Shown here: positions 11,940 through 22,999 of the stretch, piece by piece
Layout: the number at the start of each line of letters is the position of its first letter
How positions within the stretch are numbered: the stretch's first letter is position 1
Origin: Chaetoderma sp. LZ-2023a
Taxonomy: Eukaryota > Mollusca > Caudofoveata > Chaetodermatida > Chaetodermatidae
Length of the DNA stretch: 64,000 bases
NCBI GenBank assembly: GCA_034401795.1
Contig: CM067369.1
Coordinates: forward strand, 186,427,742-186,491,741
Direction: 5' to 3'
Notes under the pieces: model-generated
Database searches by the model: none
Told to the model about the DNA's origin: nothing
Seen by the model: the letters and a program-made list of their open reading frames with translations, nothing else
Program-made: the position numbers and the translations under genes

Positions 11940-12330
11940 TTAAATCATGACTCGTCTAAAAATATAATCAAGTCATGGCTCTTTATATCCGTAGTGTAAA
12001 ACAGATTTTGCCTGAAGGAACATAACTGCTAAATTTCATTTTAATCCATCAACTATTGACGAAACTAGTGTATTTCAATACTTAAAACGCCTTAATGAAC
12101 TAGAGTTATAGTCCTTGTTTACAGGCGTGGCCACTTCATATTCATAGACGAAACGTGTCGCAAACGTGGTTTCCCCCATAGGTTTCAATACTTTGAAAAT
12201 ATAGCAATGGCCATAGCTCTGCTATCTGAAACCCAAATAGTGCCTAAAGGAATATATTAGACAAATTTGGTTTTAAGCCATCAACAAATGGCGAAACGTG
12301 CCCAAATTGTTGACTGACATACAGACAGTC
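11940..12330 (+). repeat. Two diverged tandem units of unknown repeat
   Basis: Units share 'catggctctttatatcc' / 'catagctctgctatctg', 'ttgcctgaaggaacata' / 'gtgcctaaaggaatata', and 'aatccatcaactattgacg' / 'aagccatcaacaaatggcg', at a period of about 230 bp. This is a dispersed intron repeat of unknown class. Confidence 0.5.
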
Positions 12331-12397
12331 AGAGGAAGATAGCAAACAGAGAAACACACAACAGACAGACAAATCATGATTGTATAAGATCTAATCC

Positions 12398-12920
12398 CAG
12401 AGCTCAGGTTTTATTTGACTTTTATTTACCAAAAGGTCTGAGGGTGGTTCCTAAGATAGAATTGTCGGTAGAATTCAGAAATCCATTTCTTACAAAAATG
12501 TACTTGGAGGTTTTTCCACAATTTGCTCTTAAAGTGAGGTACTCTCTACATACGAGATCGCAATTTTGCGTTATATGGTAATTTGGATGATTTTGGCTTT
12601 GCCAACTTTGGGCCTGGAAATGTGCCGAGTAGTAGTGATACATACAAATAAGGAATCATATGAATGGGTGTGGTCTCCTGATTCATTTCCCGTGCTGGAA
12701 TGTCTGGTATTCATGACATAATATGGGTGGTACGGTTATTTCCAACTATACTCCAATTTTTTCAACAACACTGTTGAAAATGAGTAGTATCTACTTATCT
12801 CTTTGATTAGAATGCAGATAGTCATCATAAATGGTAATTATTATATATTATATTGCACTAGAATCATTCAGATATAAACATTGGGCAACATCTATATGTT
12901 TGAATGAGATCCAGGGTGAA
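12398..12920 (+). repeat. Left long inverted repeat of the HEEAD element
   Basis: About 525 bp that reappears in inverted orientation at 18568-19099. Matching blocks in order from the outside are: agagctcag, ttttatttgacttttattta, tagaattgtc, attcagaaatccatttctta, tacgagatcgcaattttgcg, tggaatgtctggtattcatg against its partner, gattagaatgcagata, actagaatcattcagatata, and acatctatatgtttgaa. Identity by eye is about 85%. The outermost cagagctc is itself palindromic, so the exact end and the target duplication are ambiguous. Confidence 0.8.
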
Positions 12921-13334
12921 GGGTCGACAGTTTGTATTGCTGTTAGGCATTTACATAGATACTAAATTTGTCCAGATTTACGTTAAAAATTAAACGAACC
13001 AGACATCTTGGTTAATAAACGTCCAATAAAACCATCTGATGCTCGGGACTATTAGTCAGAAGGTAGAATGATATTGTTAGCGATGGCTTTCTGTGGTTAT
13101 ATTAAAATACCATGTTTTCCATCTATTTATAGATGATAAATCCGGCGAGATTATTGTAGTCTGCAGTGTGCAAGTGTTGTACATGTATGTCACTGTGTGT
13201 TAGCGAATGGTGTGTCAAATAGACAACAGCATGCATATTAGATAAGTGTGTAGGCTATGTACTACTGTGTAGCCTAGGGAATAGTTAGATAATAATCCGA
13301 TTAGTGAATTGTTCGTTTTCCGGTTGAATAGGTT
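12921..13334 (+). other. Between left inverted repeat and HEEAD gene
   Basis: About 400 bp of non-coding sequence that would be the promoter or 5' UTR of the element's gene. No clear core promoter was recognised. Confidence 0.35.
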
Positions 13335-16300
13335 ATGACATCATCCAAGTGGACTTGCATTTTATATCTTGGTGAGAAATGTGCTGAAAAAATCAAACCA
13401 TTCGATGATGAATCGTGGGACAGAATCAATCAATGTGACAACATATGGCATGCATCGTACAAAAGGTCTCCCTGCCATTTATTACCAGACAATCAGTTAC
13501 CATACAAAGTGCTATAAAGAGTTCACAGCTGTTCGCAAGATTATGGTCTGGGCACATTGGTAAAACCAGTTTTACGATCGTATGTTGCAGATTATTCCCC
13601 AAAGCAACCATACGGGCATATTTGCAAAGAGGCGCCTCTTTTGTCTGGCCGTATCAAAGTCTTGTGGGAAAAGACGGGGACCCCCCCCCCCCCCATTTGG
13701 AACCTTGAGATGGATCTAGCTGAAAAAGCATCAAGGATGCTGCTAATGAACCGGACGACCATGCTATGCTTGTATGGCTATCTGGAATCAACCTCATATA
13801 GAAGGAAGATTATATTCTTGTCGGAGGGATTATCTCAGCAAAGCAAATGCGGTAAAGAACATATATAAACCGCATGAACACTCAAGCAAAATAATATTTC
13901 ACAAAGCAACGTTTGATACTCTCAAAGAACACATGAATATGAACTTGATAGAAAACCAAGACGCTAAGTTACTCACATCACATCACAGGCGATAAATGGC
14001 AAGCATGAGTAAATGTATGCATCCTGCCAGTCATCTGTCTGCGAGAATTTCCAAGGAATATCGAGATGAATGATTTGAGCAATACGCAGAGCAAGATTTG
14101 ATGAGATGTCAGTCAAAGAGACAACCTTCTACCTCAGATCACTTTTTCTTAATATGTAGAATAATGAGGAGTTGCACCAGCCCATAACAGCTGAAACCGT
14201 AACTTCAAGATCGGACGAAATGCCTTCTCTACTTTTAGACTTTTCAGAGTACTATATACAGGATCCAGTGTATCTACAACACTGGGTATGTTTGAAAGTC
14301 TGGTCAAATCTGTATCAGATGACATTGTGGTTGTAACAACGATATGGCGAACAAAGCGATCTAAACATATGTGCATGGGCACAAGTCTCACGAGTCTAAC
14401 TGGTACAAGGAAAGTGGTAGAAATAATTGCTTTTGTTACAGTGTCAACTACCACAAAGTAGAGAGCCTGGAAACATACCTTGCTACAAACATATCTCAAA
14501 TGGTATCAACCATGCTTGCTGGCTCGTGCACTGGAGTAGCCTGGAATAATGAAAACACAGATACATTATCAGGTGGCGGTACACTACATGATACGGTTGG
14601 CATCGGCTATCAAAATATTGTGCCCACTATTATCCACCCATCCGATTCAGACTACCTTTCCCTGTCTGTAACCTCCACAATTGATGGCAAAGCTTTAAAA
14701 ATGGTGGTTTCTTCTGGAAGAAACTTCTTGAACCATGTGGTAAGAAAGCCAAGCTAACCGAATTCCAGTATCAGCTGAAAGATGTGCAGAGAGCACTATA
14801 TGTAAACAGTGTTAAATACAGAGATAGGGTTTGGATGATGTGCATGGTTCAAGGGGAACCCCCAAAAATTGGCTGGATGGAATTCATTCATCACAGAAGA
14901 TCCTCGACCAACACAATAAAATACCTAACATGGACAATCTGAGATAGCCTCCAACCATACTTGATGTTGTAGCCGAGGCTGTGTATTAATCAGCTAGTAT
15001 CGAATGCATGTGGTGATACACATGCTGTAGTTCACCACGACCTGGCTGTAGTTAAGCCAGCTATGTAGATGCAAGCCGCCGAATATCCTTTGTCCGAAGT
15101 CTTTATCTGTTTTGGGCCTTCCCACACAGAGTTAGCCTACTTTGAAGTCATTGGCCACATAATAGATCGATCAGGTGCACGGCATATCCTCACTGAGTCC
15201 AGGCAACAGATTCACTTAATGTATTCATCCTTGGAAATCATAATAATTAACATAGTGGATAGGAAGAATGTACCACATGTAACATGTCCTAATGATGGAT
15301 AATTCAGTGAGCCAGCATGCAAAACATGTGCTAATTTAATTATATTATCGCAACACAGTGATATTCGCTCATATGACTCAGTGGAGCATAGCAAATATTT
15401 TGTAACCTGGACATTAATGAGCAAGTTGCATATGGTACACATCCTTGCTAATCACTGTTAGCAAAGGATTGATGGGAACATATGCTGAATACACAAGCAA
15501 ATCTATGAATGGTGACCATGGAAGCACCAGCCGTTCTGGATGATATATGTACAATTTAGCAATATTTTCCTGAAGTTCAGCCGGTACAAATGCTGTTGAC
15601 CTCTTCATCTTTACCCTTGCTAAAATGTGCGATTTTCTCTACTGGATGCCCACATAATTATGCCAGATGGATGGTGAAATACTTTTTGAATCGCCTCAAC
15701 ATGGAAAACGCATGCCCAGGCATGCACACAATCCTACAGAATGGCACCCTCTCTGTCATAAGAAGCAGCCGACCTTTCTTTAGAACTCCAGTCGACATTA
15801 CATTTGAGCAAACAGTGAATGATGATGCAGCTTCTCATTCCACTGGGATAAACTCATTTGGACAGTCTGACTCAGCTAGAAACGGCTGGATGATCACACA
15901 ATCTTTGATGAGTGTAATTTGGTGGTGAGTTCTGAAATGAAGACACATGAAGACATTTCCAAATCCCTAAAACCTTACCGAATAAAGAACGATAACGATG
16001 ATATGCCCACGATGATTGAAGGAATAGAGAACAATATTAATTCCTTTAGCCAAAAATCAGATGATAATCTGTACTTTCTTACAAGTGTGAAGGTAGCAGA
16101 GCAAGTCAAGGAAGACCTCTTTGGATGCCGCTCTGCATGTCTACAAGATGCACCACGCTTCAAGAAACCAATACCCAGACGGAAAGTGAGGAATTTCGCA
16201 TCGGCATATGTAAAGAGCATGAAGAAAGTGGTTGATTACAAGGTACTGGAGATCTGTTTGGACGACTCATATACCTTGGTACAATTGGGAAAATTTATTT

Positions 16301-17486
16301 GGGGGTATTCAAATATCCTCTGACACTCGTACCTCACTCACCAGCTTTACAAGTTAGAAGTTTGAACAGGACTGACAAGGAAATTTTTTTACATATGCTT
16401 GGGAGAATGGTGGAAAGTGATGGTCCAGACAATAGCAACGTCACAATAGTAGATACCATGTTCTTTCTGCACACCATCCAGAATCCATTTCAGTCATATG
16501 GCTAGATTGCAAAAGATGTCCTGCATACTTTGTGTGATATGCTGAGCCATGTTAAATTTATGTGTGACATAACAGGTATCCATCAATAAAAGGGGCAGAA
16601 TAGGACAGACCCGGTGCTGCAGAAATGTCCTTCAGAATCACAGGGCATAAACAGAAACCGCCACATGATTGGCAACAATCACTGAAATATCTTTCTTCAA
16701 AATAGAACCTTTTCGACACCTTGCAATTGAATGGAGTCATATCTCATATGCTAGCATTCTTGATGGTCTTCAAGTGTTAATTGGATTAGAGAACACATGC
16801 TACTCATTTACTGTTGTAGGTGGCACTGTCATACAAGACTCGGTTCACTCGCTTGCCAGCATGAAGAAGCTGATAAGAGGATGGTGTCTCATATTCGTAT
16901 TTCAAGCAAACCAAAGGTGTGGATGGATGTTGGACTGAGTGGTAAGAATACCAGATGCTACATCAGCATATCGCAGCTTGCTTCTAATGTAAAACCAAAT
17001 GTGATTGATCCCCTCGCTGGACTGCATGCATTCACTGGATCTGAGGTTACAGCAGCATTCATGAATAAAGGAAAATGCCGACCACTTCAGATGTTTGAAA
17101 ATAATAATGTACATGCTGAAGTATTCTCTCATTTGGGTGACAACACTATTGTCTCGCATAAGCTCATCAAAGGTCTGAGAAAATATGTTTGTGCTTTGTA
17201 TGGCAAGGCTCACATGGACAATTTTGGTGATGTGTGACACACATTCTTTCAGCAACATTATGCTCCCAAATGGAATGATGAACATCGCGAGAGACTTAAA
17301 GGCGTGAATTTAAGTAACATGCCTCCTTACAGACGTGGTTGATTGTGACCAGGTACCACAGTGTATATGCCATGTTCTAGAAAATGATTGAAATACATGG
17401 ACATTGATGATGATGAGGAGGAGGAAATGGCACATGGAGAGATCTTGTATGGATGGGATGAATCAGATGATGAGTATGAGTTATGA
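13335..17486 (+). pseudogene. HEEAD-family mobile gene, near full-length but frameshifted
   Basis: About 4.1 kb (about 1,380 codons), the full size I recall for this uncharacterised invertebrate family. Blocks in order, read across frames: 'KIKPFDDESW' with flanking Cys (13.39 kb); 'SYHTKCYKEFTAVRKI' (13.50 kb); 'CRRDYLSKANAVKN' (13.82 kb); 'SLTSLTGTRKVVEII' (14.38 kb); 'VESLETYLATNIS' (14.46 kb); 'GVAWNNENTDTLSGGGTLHD' (14.53 kb); 'GPSHTELAYFEVIGHIIDRSG' split by small gaps (15.12 kb); 'NYARWMVKYF' (15.66 kb); 'HEEADKRMVSHI' (16.86 kb); 'WMDVGLSGKNTR' (16.92 kb); 'HAFTGSEVTAAFMNKGK' (17.03 kb); 'FFQQHYAPKW' (17.25 kb); and an acidic tail 'DIDDDEEEEMAHG' (17.40 kb). Many frameshifts and stops mean it is dead. 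Related proteins usually have G-C-D-Y where this copy has G-S-E-V, and a D-x-D segment before 'WMDVG' appears deleted. Those motifs resemble PIN/XPG-type nuclease signatures, but that is inference. Confidence 0.65.
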
Positions 17487-17589
17487 ATTGTGTGGTGGTG
17501 AGTGGATGCAAGCTGTGTAGTATGGTGTATATAATATTACGTTGTTACTCTGCTAATATGATTGTTGCAGTGTGTGATTTATAATAACT

Positions 17590-18150
17590 TCCCTCTATGA
17601 TACTATGGAAGCTATGGATTCGTAGATCAAAGATGCCCTTGGTAAAAAGACTACGTTTATACAATGCAACCTGCGTATCCTTGATGATGTATAACTGTAA
17701 CAGCTGGGCAGCTCCAAAGGCAACTCTAGACAAACTCGATGCCTGCCATCGCAAACATCTAAGCACCATCACTGGACACCGATGGCCAGAGAGCATAATT
17801 TCCATCGATGCACTATACAAGATGTCTGTAAAAGTCGCCCAGCGAAGATGGTCTATGTTTGGCCATGTGCTAAGGATGCCAGAAGACACACCAGCACACA
17901 GAGCCTTGGAATTCGCCCTTCTCGGAGTCAGCAAATACAGAGCCAGGAGAAGACGTCATTGTACAAATCTGCTAAGAGTGCTGCGAGGTGACCTCAAGAG
18001 AGCAGGACTCGGTACACTCAAGTCAAGAATGGACCTGGGTAAGCTACGGATTTTGCCCGAGGACAAGACACAGTGGGCAAAAGCGAAGAAGGGCTGATTG
18101 CAGTTGTAGAATGTTTCTGCTACTACAGCCGCAGAATACAGTAATCATAT
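17590..18150 (+). pseudogene. Reverse-transcriptase element, 3' fragment (copy 1)
   Basis: The 3' end of a non-LTR-like RT element. The translation has 'RLYNATCVSLMMYNCNSWA', 'LDKLDACHRKHL', 'GHRWPESI' and 'RRWSMFGHVLRMPEDTPA', the post-RT thumb/C-terminal signature shared by many LINE-type RTs. It ends in 'QWAKAKKG' and a short non-coding tail finishing near 'agaatacagtaatcat'. The 5' end is truncated and no RT active site remains. It lies between the HEEAD gene and the right inverted repeat, so it probably inserted there later. Two relatives occur at 19350 and 63165. Confidence 0.75.
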
Positions 18151-18567
18151 GACATATATCTTTTACGTTTGATCAACACTGAAGTTGCATATGACATTTC
18201 GTCTTTCATCAAGATATACATAATTAAAATGATCGCATCAATATACTCATAGATACTATTTCTGGACATGTCAATCTTCGATGTTCATTATGTACATTTC
18301 ATATCATTACTGTACAAAATGCACCAGTTATCAGCTGGGTGATATTGTTATTGCTTCAAATTGTGAATGAGTAGGTTAATACAGTGGATTGTAGCATAGA
18401 ATTTAACACAATCAATGGTGTATTTAGCTTCACAGAACGTCCACAAACTCTGAATGTTTTATTTTACTTTTCTTTAACAAAATGTCTGTGAGTTTTATTT
18501 TGCAATGCCAATCGTTAAAAAACTGGCATCATTGTAGACAGAATTCATTGGTAAGTAATTCTCTACC
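18151..18567 (+). other. Between RT fragment and right inverted repeat
   Basis: Non-coding AT-rich sequence. It is probably the 3' flank of the HEEAD gene inside its element. Confidence 0.4.
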
Positions 18568-19099
18568 TCGCTCTCTGGATGCCCTTCAAACATATAGATG
18601 TTGTCCGATGTTTATATCTGAATGATTCTAGTGTAATATAATATACAATAATAACCATTTATGATACTTATCTGCATTCTAATCAAAGAGATAGGTAGAT
18701 AATACACATTTTTCAAGAGCGTCGTTGACAAAATGGGGGGTATAGTTATAAATAGCCACACCACCCATATTATGCCATGAATACCAGGCATACCAACATG
18801 GGAAATGAGTGAGGAGGTGGCACTCATTCATATGATCCCTTATTTATATGTGTCTCTACTTAGTTGGAACATTTCCGGGCCCACAGTTGACAAAACCAAA
18901 ATCGTCCAAATTACCATGTAACGCAAAATTGCGATCTCGTATGTAACGGGTACCTCACTTCAAGAGAAAATTGTGGAAAAACTTCCAAGTAGATTTTTTG
19001 TAAGAAATGGATTTCTGAATTCTACAGACAATTCTACCCTAGAAACAACCTTATTTACCTTTCGGTAAATAAAAGTCAAATAAAATCCTCTGAGCTCTG
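18568..19099 (-). repeat. Right long inverted repeat of the HEEAD element
   Basis: Reverse-complement counterpart of 12398-12920. For example, caaaattgcgatctcgtatg is the inverse of the left arm's tacgagatcgcaattttg, and taaataaaagtcaaataaaa is the inverse of the outer left block. It contains its own small differences and indels (for example cgggtacctcacttcaagag against the left arm), so the arms have diverged since insertion. Confidence 0.8.
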
Positions 19100-19349
19100 G
19101 CTCCAAAATGCAGTAGCAAAACTGGAAGAGAGACTGCCACGTTGGAAACAAGGACAAATTTGTCCAATAACCGCGTCCTTGATATACCTTTCAATCGGAC
19201 GGCTGTGAGGTAAAAAGTTGCTATTTTGGAAACAATGTTGCTGAGACCTGTTGCTGAAAGCTGTTGCATTTTGGCTTTAGAAAGTTGTCACTCGTCTCCG
19301 GGACCCCACCGGCAGCTGTACGTCTGAGTTTGTAGAAGATTCCTTCAGT

Positions 19350-20500
19350 AGAAGCAGAGTTATTGAAAAATGCAACAAAACTATCAATTAAACGCTCAAA
19401 GATCCTAGATGTACTACACCTGGCCAGCTGCAATGAAGATGAGCTACGACTAGTGAGACCACTGCTTGCAAACACCAAGCTGAGAGAACGAGTCAAGTCA
19501 GTGAAGTCTGTAGAGTTTGAGACATCAATCGGCTCCCCACAGAGAGATGGTCTATCTCTGGTGCTTTTCACCTGTTACCTTGCTGCCGCATTAAAATCTG
19601 TGTGTGAAAGTGCCACAAGACCACACACACCCCAACCAGACTCCCACCCCACCCCGCCCATTGTCAATACTGGGTATGCCGCTAGAGATGGAATATGCCG
19701 ACGATGTGGACTTCACAGACAAGGAAAAGAAACCCCTTGACGAACTTCTCCCAATAACTGCAAGCAAACTAAAAATTAAGAATCGCTTTATGAATGAATC
19801 CAAAACAGAGTTCACCCACATATACCTTTCTACAAAGCATGAAACTGACGAAAATGACGATCCACTTCGTGGCGGCGAACCATGGAGGAAAAGTAAAACC
19901 CTGGGCTCAATGCTTTGCAGTACTGCTGACATTGTTGCACGCTGCGGCATGGGGAACATAGATATCCAGTGCTTCTAGAAGTTATGGATTCGTAGTTCAA
20001 AGATGCCCTTGAGAAAAAGACCACGTTTGTACAATGCAACCTGCGTATTCTTGATGATGTATAACTGTAACAGCTCAGCAGTTCCAAAGGCAGCTCTAGA
20101 CAAACTCGATGCCTGCCACCGCGAACACCGACGCGCCACCACTGGACACCGATGGCCAGACAGCATATTTTCAAACGATGCCAATACACGATGTGTAATA
20201 CGTCGCCGCTGTCTGTAAAAGTCGCCCAGCAAAATGGTCCATGTTTGGCCATGTGCTAAGGCTGCCAGAAGAGACACCAGCACAGAGACCCTTGGAATTC
20301 GCCCTACTCGGGCCAGCAAATACAAAGCCATGAGAGGACGCCATTGCATAAATCTACTAAGCGTGTTACGAGGTGACCTCAAGAAAGCAGAACTCGGTAC
20401 ACTCAAGTAAAAAATGGACCTGAGGAAGCTAATGATTTCGGCTGAGGACATGGCACAGTGGGTAAAAGCGAAGAAGGACTGCTTGCCGCTGTATGATGTT
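19350..20500 (+). pseudogene. Reverse-transcriptase element, longer fragment (copy 2)
   Basis: A longer 5'-truncated copy of the same RT element as at 17590. It keeps part of the palm: 'EDELRLVRPLLANT', 'IGSPQRDGLSLVLFTCYLAA' (the GxPQGxxLSP motif with R for G), and 'EMEYADDVDF' carrying the YADD catalytic aspartates. It then has 'TEFTHIYLSTKHE' and the C-terminal 'RLYNATCVFLMMYNCNS...LDKLDACHREH' region. The GSPQ, YADD and C-terminal parts are in different frames, so it is non-functional. An insertion of (CA/CCA)-rich sequence precedes YADD. It lies immediately outside the right inverted repeat of the HEEAD element. Confidence 0.75.
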
Positions 20501-21265
20501 TTGTCCACGAATACCCGGTCATGTGCAATGGTATGCACACGAGCCATCTAGCCAATATATCCATATCTATGACAAGCTGTCTGTAATCAAACGAGAGACC
20601 GTGCGCATAAATGTTTCTAATATTACCGTGCGTTCTCTACAGTAGCATAATTGATAGCAGGAGCAGGCAACTCATGACCTGAATTTATATATTCTTATCA
20701 AAAATAAAATATGGTTGGATGTATTATTTTGACATTTTATTCGACTAGGAAATGTAATTTGCAACAAAAATACGATTTTGTTAGTAATATGATATTGTCA
20801 TATAAACCAGAGCGGCGAGAAATTACTGAACGCTAAAAGTCCGCTTTTGAGAAGGTCATGAGCGATCTACGCCTCTAGATCTATGGGGAGGGATGGGTGG
20901 GTGGGGGATTGGCAGTCAGAAACGTGATGAATGTGAACACAGAAATGTTAAGCAGGCAGAGGATTATGTGGTCATGGGACCCATACCGATTACTCAGTTC
21001 AAAGATTTCATGAGGGCCTCCCAACAAAAGGATTCCACGAGACTTCATTTGCACGCCTTGGTTAGCTGTAGCACCAGCTCATCTGAAGAATGTTGTATGT
21101 TTGTTTCTTGCTGGTAGATTCTCGCACGAACAATAGACTGTGCGGATATCACTTCATGGCAACTTTGCAGTGCGTCATAGCAGCAGATATCCGTGTACGC
21201 TACGGCAGCGCTCAACTGGATGTGATCGCGATATGGTGCAGAAAAATAGCAGGACAATGGATGTC
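20501..21265. other. Intronic, nothing recognised
   Basis: No repeat partner, domain or RNA gene seen. Short open frames at 20893-21117 and 21045-21308 have no recognisable features. Confidence 0.45.
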
Positions 21266-21797
21266 AGTGGACTGTTCCAGTTTATCCATCTATCATATGA
21301 CGTCATAATCAATTACGCGACGTGTAGGATGACGTCAAAATCAATTACAATATGAACGACTCGATTTAGTCCGTCTTAAACGCTCAGTAGTTAGACACGT
21401 TGTACGAATTGTATGTCTACTATTTAATAAACATACTGTTGAATATTTTTTAAACTAATTTGACTATGCGCTGTTCCTGCCAACAGGTCACCTGTATAGT
21501 TTTCTGGAAATTGATAGACATGGAGTTCAGGGATCGATCGATCCCAATACGAATTGCATATCAGTACCATTTAATAAACATGTTGTTGAATATTTTGAAA
21601 CTAATTTTACTGGGCGCTGTTGCTGCCTATGGCAGCAACAGCACCCAGTCAAATTAGTTTCAAAGTATTCAACAGCTTGCTTGTATATGTTTCTGGAAGT
21701 TGATCGTCAGACCGTTCAGGGATGGATCGATACCAACACGGGAAGTGTAGTTGGAGCTTAGCTAGAAATGGGCAGGGCATAGCTAAAACTGGAATGG
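21266..21797 (+). mobile_element. Chimeric MITE family 1 (copy 6, partial tandem)
   Basis: Starts ggactgttccagtttatcc. The first hairpin arm (about 21438) is followed directly by 'aacaggtcacctgtatag' without its partner arm. After the ggatcgatcgatcccaa segment a second copy restarts at about 21550 with a complete hairpin (about 21582-21677), and the element ends aactggaatggtcaatt. This looks like unequal recombination between two copies, or template switching. Confidence 0.75.
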
Positions 21798-21799
21798 TC

Positions 21800-22160
21800 A
21801 ATTCCATTTCTAGTTGTGTCAAGCCCATTTCTAGCTAAGCCCCACCCACTTTTTGTGCGTGATGGAGTTGATTTGAAACATGAATTCCCTGAAACTAAAT
21901 TTCAAGCTAAATATACATGCAAGCTTTTGAATATTTTAAAACGAATTTGACTTGGGTTATCTATGGCAGAAACAGTTCTCAGTCAAATGAGTTTCAATAG
22001 ATTCAACAGATTGTTTGTTAAGTTATAAATTAATGTAAGACACAATTTATGCTTTTTCGTAATAGATTATTTCCACCTTCGTGATGTGCTTACAAAATTT
22101 TGTGACGTATTTGATTATGACGTCATACATACATGAGCGACAGATTGGATCCATCTAAAA
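21800..22160 (-). mobile_element. Palindrome-centred MITE, family 2 (copy 1)
   Basis: Starts ttccatttctagttgtg, has 'gctaagccccacccactttt', a shortened hairpin (about 21927-22010), tgacgtcatacatacatgag, and ends gacagattggatccatct. It belongs to a sister family whose ends are of the type GGATTCMTCT rather than GGACCTTTCC. It directly abuts the preceding family-1 element. Confidence 0.7.
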
Positions 22161-22751
22161 ATCAAAATCTTTAGGCACACGTCATTGCACTCGCCGTTCA
22201 TTTCTGTTTGCATTTAAGAGAAAGGAAAATGTTTAAAATGGGTAAAATGCTACAATTGTTTTTGATTCGGGGTCCCTTATTTGTGTGTGGTTGGGTAGGG
22301 GCGGGGATGTAGCCCCGTTACTAGCCATTATCCCTGGCCTTACCGACCCGGCTCTACATAGAACGCATTCCCTAGAGACGGCGTCCTTCCAGATACACAT
22401 ATGACATAATAAAATGAAAACATATAGATACACTTTGGAACCTATTACATGTGTATAACGTCAGACTTGACACGCATGTATCATTAGAAGTACAGTATAT
22501 GCTTTGGCCATCTCTTGTATAATGATCGGAATCATGGATATTCTCTTTGGCATTACGTGAGATGGAAATAAATGGATATTGATTTAGTGCTTTAGGTTTT
22601 TCTATGAAAGGATATGATTCCTGATTTTGCTTTGACATGCAAAGAACTGCTAGGCCTACTCCGGTTAAAACCGGATTGACCATTTCATAATCAGTACCAG
22701 CACTGATTGATTTTCAATAAGCGCACACGTTTGGAAACGGGATGGGTTAGT
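22161..22751. other. Intronic, nothing recognised
   Basis: No recognisable feature. The open frame at 22372-22683 (minus) has no known motif. Confidence 0.4.
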
Positions 22752-22999
22752 ATAGAACGACCGTTAGACAGAAAGAATTTGATTGGTGGATCCAGCGGGA
22801 CGTAAAATTTAATTGGCTGAGAGCTATCTGAAAACGCTGATTATTTGAAAAAATCGGATGGGCGGCGCGATAATCGAATGGGACGCTGCCCACCCGATTG
22901 TTCGATCAATCAGCATTTTCGGACAGCTCAAAGCCAATTAGATTTTGCGTCCAGCTCGCCCCACCAATCAAATTCTTTCTGTCTATCGGTGGTTCTCTA
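22752..22999. mobile_element. Foldback element with long arms
   Basis: The left arm (gttagacagaaagaatttga, attggtgga, taattggctgagagct, gaaaacgctgatt, gatgggcggc) is mirrored by the right arm (gctgcccacccg, atcagcattttcg, agctcaaagccaatta, caccaatcaaattc, tttctgtctatcggtgg). About 250 bp with almost no loop. A third, partial arm occurs at 23097-23163. Confidence 0.75.

Noticed and set aside
13335..17486. Functional host gene on the + strand
   Set aside because: The conserved blocks lie in different frames with multiple stops. Inverted repeats and a second copy nearby favour a mobile element.
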